Shown here: in pieces, positions 1 through 10,580 of the stretch | Position numbering within the stretch: position 1 is the first letter of the stretch | Layout: each line of letters opens with the position of its first letter | Assembly: GCA_009760885.1 (NCBI GenBank) | Contig: CM019716.1 | Coordinates: 13,283,702 to 13,347,701 of the forward strand | Length of the DNA: 64,000 nucleotides | Direction of reading: 5' to 3' | From: Achatina immaculata | Taxonomy: Eukaryota > Mollusca > Gastropoda > Stylommatophora > Achatinidae | Notes under the pieces: model-generated | What the model was told of the DNA's origin: nothing | Seen by the model: the letters and a program-made list of their open reading frames with translations, nothing else | Databases searched by the model: none | Translations under genes and position numbers: made by a program

Positions 1-235
1 CCTGTCTCACCTCTTCGTCGGTACCCCCAGTAACACCCTGACTAACGGAGCAGGGATCGCCATATTTCCCATGGCGGTGGAGTCTGTTACAGAAGTATTG
101 CACACCCGCTGCTTGTTTAGCTCCATTCAGAGACTGAAAAATAGACGCCATAACCCGCTCCCACGCTGACACCTTCACAGCATCATCCGCAAAGAACACC
201 AGTTTCGCAGTTTTAGAGAGGAAGAAGACAAGACA
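1..235 (+). repeat. Interspersed repeat D, copy 1 (partial)
   Basis: A non-coding repeat of roughly 330 bp when fullest (see 33500-33840). It is recognisable by the order: phrase about 'gaccctgtctcacctctccg', a segment with 'agtaacag..ctggctaa..gcagggat', a 'gcattgcacaacccctg' block, 'gccataacccgctccca', and a 3' (GAA)n-type tail. This copy is cut by the window edge. No RNA polymerase III boxes or ORF are seen, so its class is unknown. Relatives occur near 4850, 13985, 15590, 30175, 33500, 36765, 41440 and 56710. Confidence 0.6.
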
Positions 236-879
236 GTAGGTCAATATTTGGAGACTGAAGATCATGCTTAGCTTTCCATATTTGGCCACATAGCAAAACA
301 AAAACAAATGTGTAAGAAGAAATGGGCGTCCAGACCAATCTAAAGCTCATATCTATGAAGCCTATCTAAGGCCTTAAACTACTGCCATCTTTGCATCCAA
401 CATCAGAAAGTGGACTGTGCCTGTTGTAGAGAGAAGTCACCCGCATGTCCCTCGCCTGCTCTCGGGTATCCAGCTGAGCAGTATCCCCTTGACCTACAGC
501 AACACCATAAAGTTTAGAGTGACAGCTTCTCAGAATAGAGATAAAAATCCTTTTGCTAGACTTCAATCTTCAGATTACAAAGAAAATTAAAATCTGCCTC
601 ACGTACATCCTTGGGTCTGTGTAATGTTGACATACCTCAGTTTTTCTGCACATGTTAGAAAAAGTCCAAGATCGGTCAGAATATATTTGTTAAAGTGGCT
701 GGAAGAGGTATTAAAGTACCCGGTAAATTGGAAGCACAAGCGAACTTTATTTTCAAAGGTTGAAGTATTGGGTACACAGGCCCGTCTGATATATGGCGGC
801 AGTCATCATCTAAATTTCACCCAAATTTTAAGCGCAAAAAAAATATATAAATTCATTTCTCTAGATACAGTTGTTATTG
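236..879. other. No feature seen
   Basis: Ordinary AT-leaning sequence. The short open frames here (minus 366-566, plus from 624) show no family resemblance and no coding character beyond chance. Confidence 0.4.
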
Positions 880-1115
880 GTGTGTTTTTGTTTTTTGGTT
901 TTTTGTTTGTTTGTTGGCTACTGCTGTTGCTATTATTGCTTCCGTTTCTATTTTTGCTGTTTTTCTTGCTTTTGTTGTTACTATTTCTGTATCTTCTGCT
1001 GTGTGTTATTGTTGCTCTTTTATTTGCTTCTGTTGTCGCTGGTTTTGTTGCTTCTGTTGTTTGCTATTGTTGCTGGCTCGGTTGCCTCTGTTGTTTGCTA
1101 TTGTCGATGTTGTAG
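880..1115. repeat. T-rich degenerate TTG/CTG low-complexity tract
   Basis: A pyrimidine-plus-G tract built from imperfect ttg, ctg and gttgct triplets. It translates to hydrophobic Leu/Cys/Phe/Val strings in all three plus frames, so the overlapping open frames (624-1156) look like composition artefacts. Confidence 0.7.
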
Positions 1116-1399
1116 AATTTGCCAGTAGCCGAAAATGCATTTTCTTTTTCAGCTGATAGCGTGTAAAAGTTGGTGAGCAAGAGTTTGAGAACGATATAGA
1201 TGGTGGACAATACGAATGAAAGAAAAACGACTGGATTCAGCTGGAGTATGTGCGCTAAGAAAACAAAGGACAGAACACGTTGGAAGATCACGGCAGAAAA
1301 TCATCCCCGGGGAGAGGGCACACGATGATGATTATGAACCCACTACTCCATAAGGTGTGCTCTTATTGCCCTCGACCCTGGGGCTGTAATCCAACATCT

Positions 1400-1600
1400 T
1401 GCGACGTCACGTTCGTGACGCATGCTCAGACGACACGACCAATCGTCGATGGCTAACTGACGACATGCGCGTGACTTTATAAAAGGTCAGCCTCATTTTC
1501 GAGCCGAGTGATAAACGTGCAATTAGCGGGCAAAATGGCGTGTCGTTATTTATGTGCTATTTTGGTCAAACATTTGAGCTGGTGTATGAAGTAACACTGG
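1400..1600 (+). promoter_or_regulatory. Possible TATA/CCAAT promoter
   Basis: Seen: a CRE-like core 'gacgtcac' near 1404, a CCAAT box near 1438, and a good TATA box 'tttataaaagg' at 1476-1486. The first downstream ATG with a fair context (caaaatgg, about 1535) opens only a 19-codon frame ending before 1620, so any product would need splicing. The spacing CCAAT-TATA of about 40 bp is plausible for Pol II. No coding exon can be tied to it. A connection with Tbx20, 24 kb downstream, is speculation. Confidence 0.25.
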
Positions 1601-2039
1601 ATTAAGCTTCCCATTTTAAAATAGAAACTTTGTACAGTCATAGATTAAGACTGCTTAAAATGTTCAGCTTGGACACGAGCCGGTGACAAACACCGGCTAA
1701 ACTTGCTCACGTGCAGGTGCAGATGCGACCCTTCTCATGACATTGGTCTGGCCTCATCATCATCATCGTCATCATGTGGCATGTCCTTAGAACGTTGTTC
1801 CATTGACGGCTGATCTTAAAACTGAGCAACATAGCACTGAATCTCTTCCTGTTATGTGTGTATCGGCCAATGTGCTCAAACACTGTGGGTTCAGCACCTC
1901 ACGCCGTGGTTAACAAATGTGTAACATCAAGACTGTTAACGATCTCTTCATCTTCGTCGTCCGTTGAGACGTCGACGCCAGTCTCTCTCACAAAAATGCG
2001 GTAGTTCGTCTCGGGTTTTGAGCGACGCTGTAAGAGCTT

Positions 2040-2330
2040 CTCCTTTAAAGGGGTAGGATCTGGTCAGGTCCTTGGCCCTAGAGGATTGTTTAGCTAGTAA
2101 CTCTGGAGGATAATATGTGTAGTCTTTTGCTCTTTGCTCTGTTGGGCCAATTTTTTTTTTCAGTTTCTTTTATAGATGGTGTCTCAGCCTGAAGATTATC
2201 GCTTGGTTGTTACTTGAGAGTTTATAGTATTCATTATCTGTGTGTGTAGCCTTTTTTTTTTTTTTGCTGTAGTGTGTTGTTTTGTTCATTTGTCATTATA
2301 CACGGTTTTATGGAGTGAGCGTGTCTCCTA
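2040..2330 (-). mobile_element. LINE 3'-end fragment, family F (decayed)
   Basis: Aligns by eye with 9145-9400: shared blocks include 'ctctgttgggccaat', 'ctctggaggat', 'cttggttgtt..ttgagagttta' and a T-run before 'gctgt..tgttgttttgttcat'. Read on the minus strand, the better copy at 9145 resembles the Cys/His-containing C-terminus that follows the RT/RNase H of Jockey/I-type LINEs. This copy has extra A-run slippage and no intact frame. Confidence 0.4.
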
Positions 2331-2780
2331 CATTTTTCTGAAGACTGTATTTGAAGCTAACTTCTTAATAAGCTACACCACCTATAATATTATAGTCTTG
2401 GGGAAGAGATGCTTAAGGTAGCTGTTCGCCGACTAAGATGTCTTTTGGTCTCTGATCACCCTTCACGCCTATGGTTTCTGCTTTAGATGGAATGGTCCAA
2501 TCCAAAGAAGTTAAAACTATTTAGAAGAAAAGTAGGAACGGCTTTATTAATTAACTAGCACACAGGTGTCGTAACGTTTCTGTTTACACCTTAATCATAT
2601 AAAAACATACAGGACAAGGAAATATGGAAAGAAGATAAAATATAAACTCACATGAATGATATACAACAAATAACGAAAAAAAGTGGGGGAAAAGGGAGAG
2701 CACTTATCCGTGACTTGCAAGAAACTGCGTCCCATATTTCACGTGGGAGAGTTTTGTGAATGTTTCAATAAAGACTTGTG
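2331..2780. other. No feature seen
   Basis: AT-rich sequence with no supported gene. It ends at the simple ATC/GTC tract that forms the 3' tail of the adjacent LINE. Confidence 0.4.
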
Positions 2781-2783
2781 GGG

Positions 2784-3512
2784 TGTGATCATCATCATCA
2801 TTATCATCATCATCATCGTCGTCGTCTTCGTCGTTGCCTTTCACTCGCTTGAAGACCATAAGCCACAGGTAAAAGCTCTCCAGTCATCCCTGTTCTTGGA
2901 TTTACTCTCTATTTCCTTTCACGTGTATCCCTTGTCTCTGAGCACTGTCATAATTTCTCTTCTCCAAGTAAATCTAGATCTTCCTCGTTTTCTATTTCCT
3001 TGAGGATTCCATGTCAGTGCCTGTCTTGTTATGCTGATGTCAGAGTGTGGGCAATCCACGTCCATTTCCTTGACATGATTTGTAGGTCCATAGGTTCTTG
3101 TCCTGCCCTTTCCCACACCTCCTCATTCCTGCCATCTAATGTTTAAAATCCTCCTCAAGCAGTAGTTCACGAATGTTTGCATCGTCTGTTGTATTGTCTT
3201 GGTTATAACCCATGTCTCAGAACCATATTGCAGGGCAGTCTTTAAGTTTGTATTGAAAAGCCTAAGTTTGGTTCTTGTTTTGATGTTCTTAGATGACCAT
3301 ATTTTGTTAATTTGAATAAATGCTGTCCTGGCCTTGGTTATTCTAGCGTTAACATCCTTTTCCGTTTCCCCGTATTTATCCACTATGCTGGGTAAATATG
3401 TGAAACACTCTACTTCCTCAATAGGCACTCCCTCGATTACCATGAGGATGTTAATATATAATCCCAATTTAGCTGAATTCTTGCCTAAGATCTGAAGTTT
3501 CTCTTCCATTTG
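2784..3512 (-). mobile_element. RTE-like LINE, family A: RT C-terminus and 3' tail (pseudogene)
   Basis: Minus-strand remnant of a non-LTR retrotransposon polymerase, read in at least two frames (3509-3123, then 3116 to about 2840). Landmarks in order: a 'CFTYL..IVDKYG' segment, 'ARITKARTAF', 'YGSETWV', 'CLRRILNIRWQE', then 'DISITRQALTWNPQGNRKRG' and 'SRFTWRREIM', the usual region downstream of the RT catalytic core. The catalytic YxDD is missing, so this is 5'-truncated. The element ends in an ATC-type microsatellite (2784-2836), like the (GATGAT)n tail of the copy at 10157-10575. Dead by frameshift and truncation. Assignment to the RTE clade is from general resemblance. Confidence 0.8.
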
Positions 3513-3679
3513 TGTGTGGCCAGAAATGCCACATCATTTACGAAGTCAAGATCTTTCAATTGGTCGTGAGGTGTGATAGGTTGTTAGTAAAGAGGGGGTT
3601 GGGAAAGTGGAAAGGAGAGAGAAGGATACGGTGGCAATTGAGTTAAAAAGAGAGTGGATTGTACAGATTAATGTGGTTC

Positions 3680-4545
3680 ATTCATTCATTTATTTGCATG
3701 TCCCTTGCGGAACTTTGCCTCCCTAACAGCACTCCTGTAGGCCTCTCGGTTGTGAGCAAGATGGCCTGCCGCTGATGCATCCATTTGAAGATCATCAATG
3801 ATGTCTTGCAACCATCTTCGCTTTGGTCTTCCTCTCTTTCTTTTTCCCATTATGTACCTTCCAAAACAGTCTTCTCTAGATTATCAAGACGTTTAATGTG
3901 TCCAAAATATTTAAGTTTTCTATGTTTAATCCTCTTTACTAGTCAGCCTTCTTCAATATTAAGTTCTTGTAGTATGGATATATTTGTTCTTTTTTGTGTC
4001 CATGATATTTGAATAACTCTTCTGTAGCATTTACATTCAAGGGCATTTATGTGTTTCTCAGCTGTTTTGTTAAGTGTCCAGGTCTCACAGGCATATGTTG
4101 CGATGGGAAAGATGCATACCCTTAAAAATCTTATTTTTATGGTTCTGTCTGTTCCTCTCCACAGATTCTTTAGTTGTTTTACTTTCCGAAGAGCGATAGA
4201 CGTCCTCCTTTTAATTCCCTCGTTGTATCTCCTTTATTAGTTAGCAATGATCCAAGATATTCAAAACTCTCCACTTCTTCCAGTTTTTCCTCATTGATAC
4301 ATATTTCAGCTGCCTTGTTTGTTTTGTCAGTTATCATCAATTTAGTTTTCTTCACATTAAGATAGAGGTTTTGCTCTTCGCTGTTCTTACGGACTGACAT
4401 AATTAGTTTTTCCATTCCTTTTTGTGTTGTGGACAGTAACACTGTGTCATCAGCATATCTAATCTCTAGTATTTCATAACCTCCAATTGTTACGGCATCA
4501 TAATATTCTTTGTCTACATCTTCTCTAACATTTCTCATTATATTT
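3680..4545 (-). mobile_element. LINE family B: RT with YADD box, frameshifted
   Basis: The most informative copy of family B. The 4538-4179 frame has 'IRYADDTVLL' (YADD at residues 28-31), the RT catalytic box C, then 'LYLNVKKTKLM' and 'VESFEYLGSLL' typical of non-LTR RTs. After a frame change near 4200-4240 the C-terminus continues: a 'CETWTLNKTAEKHINAFECK'-like segment, 'KLKYFGHIKR', 'KKRGRPKRRWLQD', ending in 'REAKFRKGHANE'-type sequence near 3690. The 3' end is an (ATTC)n tail (3683-3705). Upstream RT motifs and endonuclease are absent, so the copy is 5'-truncated. Stop codons and frameshifts make it inactive. Confidence 0.85.
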
Positions 4546-4554
4546 TCAGTATCT

Positions 4555-4805
4555 TATATATTATATCGTATATCCTTCCCGTGCCGTTAAGCATCACATA
4601 GGGCTCGCAAAGTAGTTCTCCAATTTTTCCTGTCTTCGGCGAGTCTTTCAACCTCATCAAAGGATTTTATGCCTGTTAATTTGGCCTCTCTTAATAATGT
4701 CCTCTTCAGAGTTTCACGCGGTCTGTCTCTTTTTCTTCGGCCTGTTGTGTTCCACTTGATAGCTTGTTTTGGGATTCTCTGATCATTTCTTCTCATCAAG
4801 TGGCC
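4555..4805 (-). mobile_element. LINE family C: C-terminal fragment
   Basis: Minus frame 4799-4587 encodes 'RIPKQAIKWNTTGRRKRDRP' followed by a Trp/Arg-rich C-terminus ('DRKNWRTTLRALCDA'), the signature tail of another non-LTR RT lineage. It abuts family B at 4545 in the same orientation. A second, more decayed copy is at 5700-5880. Confidence 0.75.
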
Positions 4806-4849
4806 AACATATGTCCATCTCCTTTTTCAGTATACAAGTTAAATAAGTA

Positions 4850-4990
4850 AGGCGACAATATGCCGTTAGCCAGGCTAGGGCTGTTACTAGGTGTGCCACA
4901 GAGAGGTGGGACAGGGTCTTGGTCAGCTACGATTCGCTAACCCTAACGCTGGCACATCAGCTATGGGTCGCTGATTGCCTCATCGGACAA
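4850..4990 (-). repeat. Interspersed repeat D, copy 2
   Basis: Reverse orientation of repeat D: 'gaggtgggacagggtcttgg', 'gctacgattcgctaaccct' and 'atcagctatgggtcgctgat' match the 5' half of the copy at 33500. Confidence 0.6.
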
Positions 4991-5002
4991 GCGCTTTCAC
5001 CC

Positions 5003-5006
5003 CCAC

Positions 5007-5058
<52 letters not shown>
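5003..5058. repeat. (AT)n(AG)n microsatellite
   Basis: Compound dinucleotide repeat, AT followed directly by AG. Confidence 0.95.
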
Positions 5059-5062
<4 letters not shown>

Positions 5063-5699
5063 GCATTTTCACATACATTTGTAGCCAGCTTATTCTGATG
5101 AGCACGTCGCCCGTCAGTTTTCTTTGCTTCCTGTTTGACTTAAGAAGCAACTATCGAATCACTTTATAATTAACCCTGCATTATTTCACAGCCCCCAGCT
5201 TTAACAGCGTGTCCTTCGGTCTACGGATAGGGGAAAAAAAAAAGACGGACCAAATTAAATGTCGTGTTAGTATTGGTCTGGTCCCTGGTCCAAAGTACAT
5301 TCATGCCAATCCTCCCATCTCCTCCATTCTCTCTTCCCCCCCCCCCCCCCCCCCGAGATCCTGGCGACAGAAGTCTAAAGATGGATTTAAGAAATAAGAC
5401 GTTTCAAATTGCCTCGGACGTCAAGACGTCTAGACGCTGTCTTAATGTCTTAAATCAATACGTGATACCGTCTTAATTAATAGGGCGCGTGTTCCGTGTA
5501 GTGGACGTCTCTGAATTTGTGAAACGAATTTCTTCTTTTTTCTCTAGACCACATTAAACTTTCCCTCCCCTCCTTAAATGAATAATTAATTTTTAAAAAA
5601 AATTAATTTAATTTTCTATGCGTTTGTGCGTTCTAAACACACAAACTCAGAAACGGCTTTCATCTAACGAGGTAACGTGCATGAAGAAAGTAAACATGT
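5059..5699. other. No gene seen; C-homopolymer
   Basis: Contains a run of about 18 C at 5336-5354 and an AT-rich stretch near 5580-5615. Small open frames around it lack any recognisable features. Confidence 0.4.
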
Positions 5700-5880
5700 A
5701 TGGCTTACATCTTACATCTTACATCCTTCCCTTGCCGTTAAACGTCTCACAGGGCTCGCATGGTAGTTTGGCTTTCTGTTTTCGACGAGCTTTTCAACCT
5801 TATCAAGGAATGTTATGCCTACTAATTTGACCTCTCTTAACAATGTCCTCTTTTAGAGTTTCACGGGGTGTATGATTAGC
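5700..5880 (-). mobile_element. LINE family C fragment, second copy
   Basis: Shares with 4555-4760 the blocks 'ccttcccttgccgttaa', 'cacagggctcgca', 'ctctcttaacaatgtcctct' and 'agagtttcacg'. Frame is broken by an in-frame stop and small indels. Confidence 0.7.
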
Positions 5881-5989
5881 TTGAGGAACTGCACATACAA
5901 GAATTTCGGACACTAGAGGAAAAAAAAAAGACAATAGTGAGAGAGTGATCGCTGTGAACCCGAAGACATGAGCTGCGGTAGAATGAGCA

Positions 5990-6250
5990 GTTACGTAGAC
6001 ATGAGAGATGTAGACATGGGAGATGTAGACATGAGAGATGTAAGCATGAGAGATGTAGACATGGGAGATGTAGACATGAGAGATGTAGATGTGAGAGATG
6101 TAGACATGAGAGATGTAGACGTGAGAGATGTAGGCATGGGAGATGTAGACATGGGAGATGTAGACATGAGAGATATAGGCATGGGAGATGTAGGCATGGG
6201 AGATGTAGACGTGAGAGATGTAGACATGAGAGATGTAGACATGAGAGAAC
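5990..6250. repeat. 15-bp minisatellite (atgagagatgtagac)
   Basis: About 17 units with single-base variants (atgggagatgtagac, gtgagagatgtagac). Since 15 is a multiple of three, frames stay open on both strands, giving MRDVD-type pentapeptides on plus and HVYIS-type on minus. I regard these as artefacts. Confidence 0.95.
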
Positions 6251-6356
6251 AACACATCAAAATAGCCACAGAAGGTTTTTAAACAAATATTTTTGTATAG
6301 ATGCGCAATAGTGAAATGCATTTCTGATTATAGTGTCAAGAATGGTAGACGAATTA

Positions 6357-6402
6357 ATTCTTCTTCTTCTTCTTCTTCTTCTTCTGCTGCTGCTGCTGCT
6401 AT
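6357..6402. repeat. (TTC)n(TGC)n microsatellite
   Basis: Compound trinucleotide repeat, ttc changing to tgc. Confidence 0.95.
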
Positions 6403-6861
6403 ATGGCTGGAACTGCCAGCTGATGTTCTTTTCAGTCAATCCGGTGAAGATGTAGAGCCGACATCATGTCGGATTGGGAGGGGATTAAGGCTGCTATTTT
6501 ATCCGTCCCTGAGTTAATTGGCAGAAAGATGTATAAGTCATTCATAAAGTTGGGGGAGGGGTGGAGGGGAGGGAAGGAGAGAGAGAGAGAGAGAGACTCA
6601 GTGCCCCTACGACATCAAGTTACAAACTCAATTTTTTTTTTTTTTTTACATTTCCCCAAATGACGAACTCAAATTTTGTCACGTTTTTTTTCAAGCTACA
6701 AACTCAAATTCTGACCCTTTTTCCGCCTTCATGTTGTTTCTCGAAATCTACAAATGAGACACAACTTTTCGTGAACAGACTTTTTAAACACGTTTTTATA
6801 TACCCAATTTTCACGTATACTCTGACAAAGCTCCCCTGCAGTCTAATATTAGTGTCACGAG

Positions 6862-6909
<48 letters not shown>

Positions 6910-7312
6910 GTCCTCGTATCCTTGCTACAGATTACTCCCACGCGAAACAAGAAATCCCCGGAAATGTAGGAGTGTTGGTAACAATAGCCGGAGTTCGTGC
7001 CAGATTGGCATGGATGTCTTTGACTTTCTAATGAGTCATAAATTCTACCCCTAGTCTTTCCTCTTCCTCATCCTCTTCTTCTTCCATAAATTCTATCACT
7101 CTGAATGTTGTGTGTGTGTCTTTATTTTAAAAAAAACGAAAAGTAAAACTCTGATTAATTAACTGATTATTTTTTAAATGGAAATTTTCTTGGGGATAAT
7201 TTTTTTTCATCAAAAAATAAAATTCACAAGCCAAACAGGCATGGAATTATTCCAGCAATCAAATGTGTGATCCAGTAACAAGCTTGGATTCTCTGTTATA
7301 GAGAACAAAAAC
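6403..7312. other. No gene; GA microsatellites and T-runs
   Basis: Holds (GA)n tracts near 6575-6596 and 6854-6905 and T-runs near 6632-6647. Nothing else is recognisable. Confidence 0.45.
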
Positions 7313-7336
7313 ATCATCATCATCATCATCATCATC
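7313..7336. repeat. (ATC)n microsatellite
   Basis: Eight or so perfect atc triplets. Confidence 0.9.
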
Positions 7337-7490
7337 AGTCCTCTGAAATCCCAGTGGAGCATAAGGCATCAGTAAAGGTTCCCAGCTAATCCTGTCTTGA
7401 GCGAGTTAGGAATACCTCAAACGTACGGCTTTCTCGTTATACAAATTGTTGTATCATCAGTGTAGAATATGCCCTGTCGCCACTGTGCAT

Positions 7491-7525
7491 TTGATAATAA
7501 TAATAACAATAATAATAATAATAAC
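7491..7525. repeat. (AAT)n microsatellite
   Basis: AAT repeat with one interruption. Confidence 0.9.
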
Positions 7526-7549
7526 TGCTAAAAATAACAGAATAAGATA

Positions 7550-7740
7550 ACAACATGTGAAAATGAAATGTCTTAGGAGAGCAGCAAACGTCACCATGTT
7601 TGATAAGCTAAGAAATGACGCCATAAAGTAGATGGTAGAACTACACTCACAGCCAGCCGCGAGAGCATTCAACCGAAGAACTACAGGACACAGATCAAGA
7701 GGAAGACCTAGAGAGAGATGGATAGATGATGTCAGAGAAA
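7550..7740 (+). mobile_element. LINE RT C-terminal fragment
   Basis: Plus-strand reading from about 7564 gives 'KCLRRAANVTMFDKLRND', a stop, then 'RTTGHRSRGRPRERWIDDV'. The sequence order 'CLRR...R.R.D..RND...GxRSRGRPxxRWxDD' is the conserved end of many non-LTR RT ORFs. Only the last 60 or so codons are present. Its final segment is the seed of the adjacent 26-bp minisatellite. Confidence 0.6.
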
Positions 7741-8205
7741 GAGATGGATAGATGGTATCAGAGAAAGAGATGGATAGATGATGTCAGAGAAAGAGATGGA
7801 TAGATGGTATCAGAGAAAGAGATGGATAGACGGTATCAGAGAAAGAGATGGATAGACGGTATCAGAGAAAGAGATGGATAGATGGTATCAGAGAAAGAGA
7901 TGGATAGACGGTATCAGAGAAAGAGATGGATAGACGGTATCAGAGAAAGAGATGGATAGACGGTGTCAGAAAAAGAGATGGATAGATGGTGTCAGAAAAA
8001 GAGATGGATAGATGGTATCAGAGAAAGAGATGGATAGATGGTATCAGAGAAAGAGATAGATAGATGGTATCAGAGAAAGAGATAGATAGATGGTATCAGA
8101 GAAAGAGATAGATAGATGGTATCAGAGAAAGAGATGGATAGACGGTATCAGAGAAAGAGATGGATAGATGGTGTCAGAGATAGAGATGGATAGATGGTAT
8201 CAGAG
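7705..8205. repeat. 26-bp minisatellite seeded inside a LINE end
   Basis: About 19 units of 'gatggatagatggtatcaga' followed by gaaaga, with variants gacggtatc, gatggtgtc and gatagata. The first unit is continuous with the RWIDDVRE codons of the LINE fragment at 7550-7740, so the array is an expansion of that segment. At 26 bp the unit changes frame at every repeat and cannot encode a repeating peptide. Confidence 0.9.
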
Positions 8206-8412
8206 ATACACTTACTAACTGTGCATTGACCATCACTGAGGCTACCCATTTGGCCTCCCCCCCCCCCCTTTAGTTAAAAAAAAACAAACGCCAATTCCAT
8301 CTCTCTTCAACACTTCACAACACAACAGGAAGGACAAAGTAAGTTAGTAAATAATAATAATGATTTGAGATTTTTAAAAAAGTAATAAATATCCACAAAA
8401 GAACAAATATAT
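8206..8412. other. No feature seen
   Basis: Short C- and A-runs, otherwise unremarkable. Confidence 0.4.
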
Positions 8413-8650
8413 CCATACTACAAGAACTTAATTGAAGAAGGCTGACTAGTAAAGAGGATTAAACATAGAAAACTTAAATATTTTGGACACATTAAACGTC
8501 TTGATAATGTAGAGAAGACCATCTTGGAAGGTACATAATGGGAAAAAGAAAGAGAGGAAGACCAACCAAGAGGCCTACAGGAGTGCTGTTAGGGAGGCAA
8601 AGTTCCGCAAGGGACATGCAAATGAATGAATGAATGAATGAATGAATGAA
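8413..8650 (+). mobile_element. LINE family B: C-terminal fragment with (AATG)n tail
   Basis: Plus orientation. It has the 'ctacaagaacttaat', 'aaacttaaatattttggaca' and 'gggaggcaaagttccgcaag' blocks of family B, but is missing part of the middle (the jump after 'gaggaagacca' goes straight to 'agaggcctacaggag'). It ends in (AATG)n at 8624-8650, the tail seen on all family B copies. Confidence 0.8.
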
Positions 8651-9025
8651 TATCCTAAAGGATTTAAAGATTAGTGTTAAAAATGAAGGATTTTTTAAAC
8701 ACTTAAAAACAAGAAATAATCACCATGAAATAATATGGATTACACAATGGACTTAATCCTCTCTTACTTTTAGTCCTTACAACAGAAATAACTGATAATG
8801 GAACAGGGCTTAAATGATAGTGTATGTTTCTTACGCAGTATAAGAATGTAGCTTACCTTGGTGTATTAAAGATTATATTTATCTTAGCTCTAATTTGACT
8901 CTCTTAAGTTTTCTGAGACTGATTGTATATGATTAGAATCTCTTCTTTTTAGTCCAGTAGTTTCCGATGAACAGCTGTTTATACTAAAGTCTGGGTGTTT
9001 CAGAACAAGTTCCTTCTGCTTGTTT
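8651..9025. other. No feature seen
   Basis: AT-rich sequence with no recognisable element. Confidence 0.4.
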
Positions 9026-9067
9026 CTTCTTCTTCTTCTTCTTCTTCGATAACTCGGATATCAACAC

Positions 9068-9118
<51 letters not shown>
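9026..9118. repeat. (TTC)n and (TC)n microsatellites
   Basis: TTC repeat at 9026-9048 and a TC run at 9070-9116. Confidence 0.95.
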
Positions 9119-9119
<1 letters not shown>

Positions 9120-9144
9120 CACATATGCGGCAGTTGTCACAAGT

Positions 9145-9400
9145 TTTCAGCCTGGTCCTTTGCCTGAGTGGTTTGTGTAGCTGGTAATTCTGGAGGATGT
9201 GATGTAGTGACCATTACTCCTTGTCACAGGCACATAGGTCTGTTGGGCCAATTTTCAGCTTCTGGTATATGATGTTGCCTCTGTTCGCTGTCGGAAGATC
9301 ATCACTTGGCTGTTCCTTGAGAGTTTATATAGTTTTTTTTTTAGCTGTGGGATGTTGTTTTATCCATTTCTCTTTATGTATGGCGTGTATATTCATATAC
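9145..9400 (-). mobile_element. LINE family F: Cys/His-rich C-terminal fragment
   Basis: Read on the minus strand it gives 'KLKIGPTDLCACDKE', a stop, then 'HHILQNYQLHKPLRQRTR'. This is the degenerate C.C..H..C region often written as 'CPCG...TxxHILxxCxxY' that closes Jockey/I-type LINE ORF2. The more decayed copy at 2040-2330 aligns with it. Confidence 0.5.
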
Positions 9401-9952
9401 TGAGCTTCTATCAATCCCTTGCTTATTTTGAAAGCCTTACTTCTGAAATGTTGTGGAAGGATGGCCCGTGCTCTTTCGAAACTTCGCGTTGCTCTCCCGC
9501 GATGATCAGATTTTGTCTCGAGTACAGAAGATCTATCAACGTCTACTTCCTCTCTCTATCTCGTTGACTCTCGCAATGCTGAAGACCTGCCGTGGAGGAG
9601 GAAAAAAAAATGCTCACGATTCCCTCTTAAGGAAAGATTACTGAAGTAAACTGACAGTAACGGTTACTTCTCACTCACGACTACCCATTTTAATTTCGGC
9701 AACATCCTGTCTCTCTTTACAGCTCGGATCTGAGACGTTTAAAATAAAACCTGGGGCCCTACACTCCCTGAGCTGCCTCGTGCAACTGGTGGGGTCTTTC
9801 ATTCATGCCTCGTTCTGGGAACAGTTGAACAATCAATACTTGAAATATATAGGACAAAGTCTTAATGAAATTAAAGCATTTTTTTTTTCTGAATAATAAA
9901 GTTAAGCTGTGTGATAATACTGTGTTCCAAAACTGAGAGCAACTGAAAACTA

Positions 9953-9954
<2 letters not shown>
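9401..9954. other. No feature seen
   Basis: No repeat or gene recognised in this stretch. Confidence 0.35.

Positions 9955-10001
<47 letters not shown>
9955..10001. repeat. (GA)n microsatellite
   Basis: Near-perfect GA run. Confidence 0.95.
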
Positions 10002-10004
<3 letters not shown>

Positions 10005-10101
10005 AAAAACTGTCCTTGTCTCCCTGTCTATATATGGCTAAAAACTGTATTACATCAGTCGTGGTATATGTTTATATAAAGGAGAATTATTTTGGAGAGC
10101 C

Positions 10102-10106
<5 letters not shown>

Positions 10107-10156
<50 letters not shown>
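10107..10156. repeat. (AT)n microsatellite
   Basis: About 24 AT dinucleotides directly at the 5' side of a LINE fragment. Confidence 0.95.
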
Positions 10157-10160
<4 letters not shown>

Positions 10161-10580
10161 ACCAAGACAGTACAACAGAGGATACAAACATTCGGGAACT
10201 ACTGCTTGAGAAAGATTTTAAACATTATTGGCAGGACAAGATCAGGAACGAGGAGTCCCAGGAAAGGACAGGACAAGAACCTATGAACCTACAAATCATG
10301 TCTAGGAAGCGGAGGTGGATTGACCATACTCTGGTGAAACCCGACATCAGCATAGCAAGACAGGCGCTGACATGGAATCCTCAAGGAAACAGAAAACGAG
10401 GAAGACCTAGACTTATCTGGATAAGAGAAATTATGACAGTGCTCAGAGACAAGGGATACACATGGAAGGAAGCAGAGAATAATTCCAAGAACAGGGATGA
10501 CTGGAGAGCCTTTATCTCGTGGCCTATGGTCTCAAGGGAGTGAAAGGCGATGATGATGGTGTGATGATGATGATATATAG
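10157..10580 (+). mobile_element. LINE family A: RT C-terminus, frameshifted, with GAT tail
   Basis: Plus-strand copy of the family seen at 2784-3512. It starts abruptly at 'KMTKTVQQRIQTFGNYCLRK' next to the AT repeat, changes frame near 10280, and continues with 'LQIMSRKRRWIDHTL', 'DISIARQALTWNPQGNRKRG' and 'IREIMTVLRDKGYTWKEAE', ending near 10543. A GATGAT-type 3' tail follows (10548-10575). 5'-truncated and non-functional. Confidence 0.8.

Noticed and set aside
871..1156. Small hydrophobic membrane protein near 0.9-1.15 kb
   Set aside because: Three overlapping frames are equally hydrophobic owing to the T/G-rich repeat.
4179..4538. An intact reverse transcriptase gene
   Set aside because: It has the YADD box but lacks the upstream RT motifs and breaks frame before the C-terminus.
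5803..6321. 172-codon HVYIS-repeat frame and plus MRDVD-repeat frame
   Set aside because: A 15-bp minisatellite keeps frames open on both strands. No signal peptide or conserved flanks.
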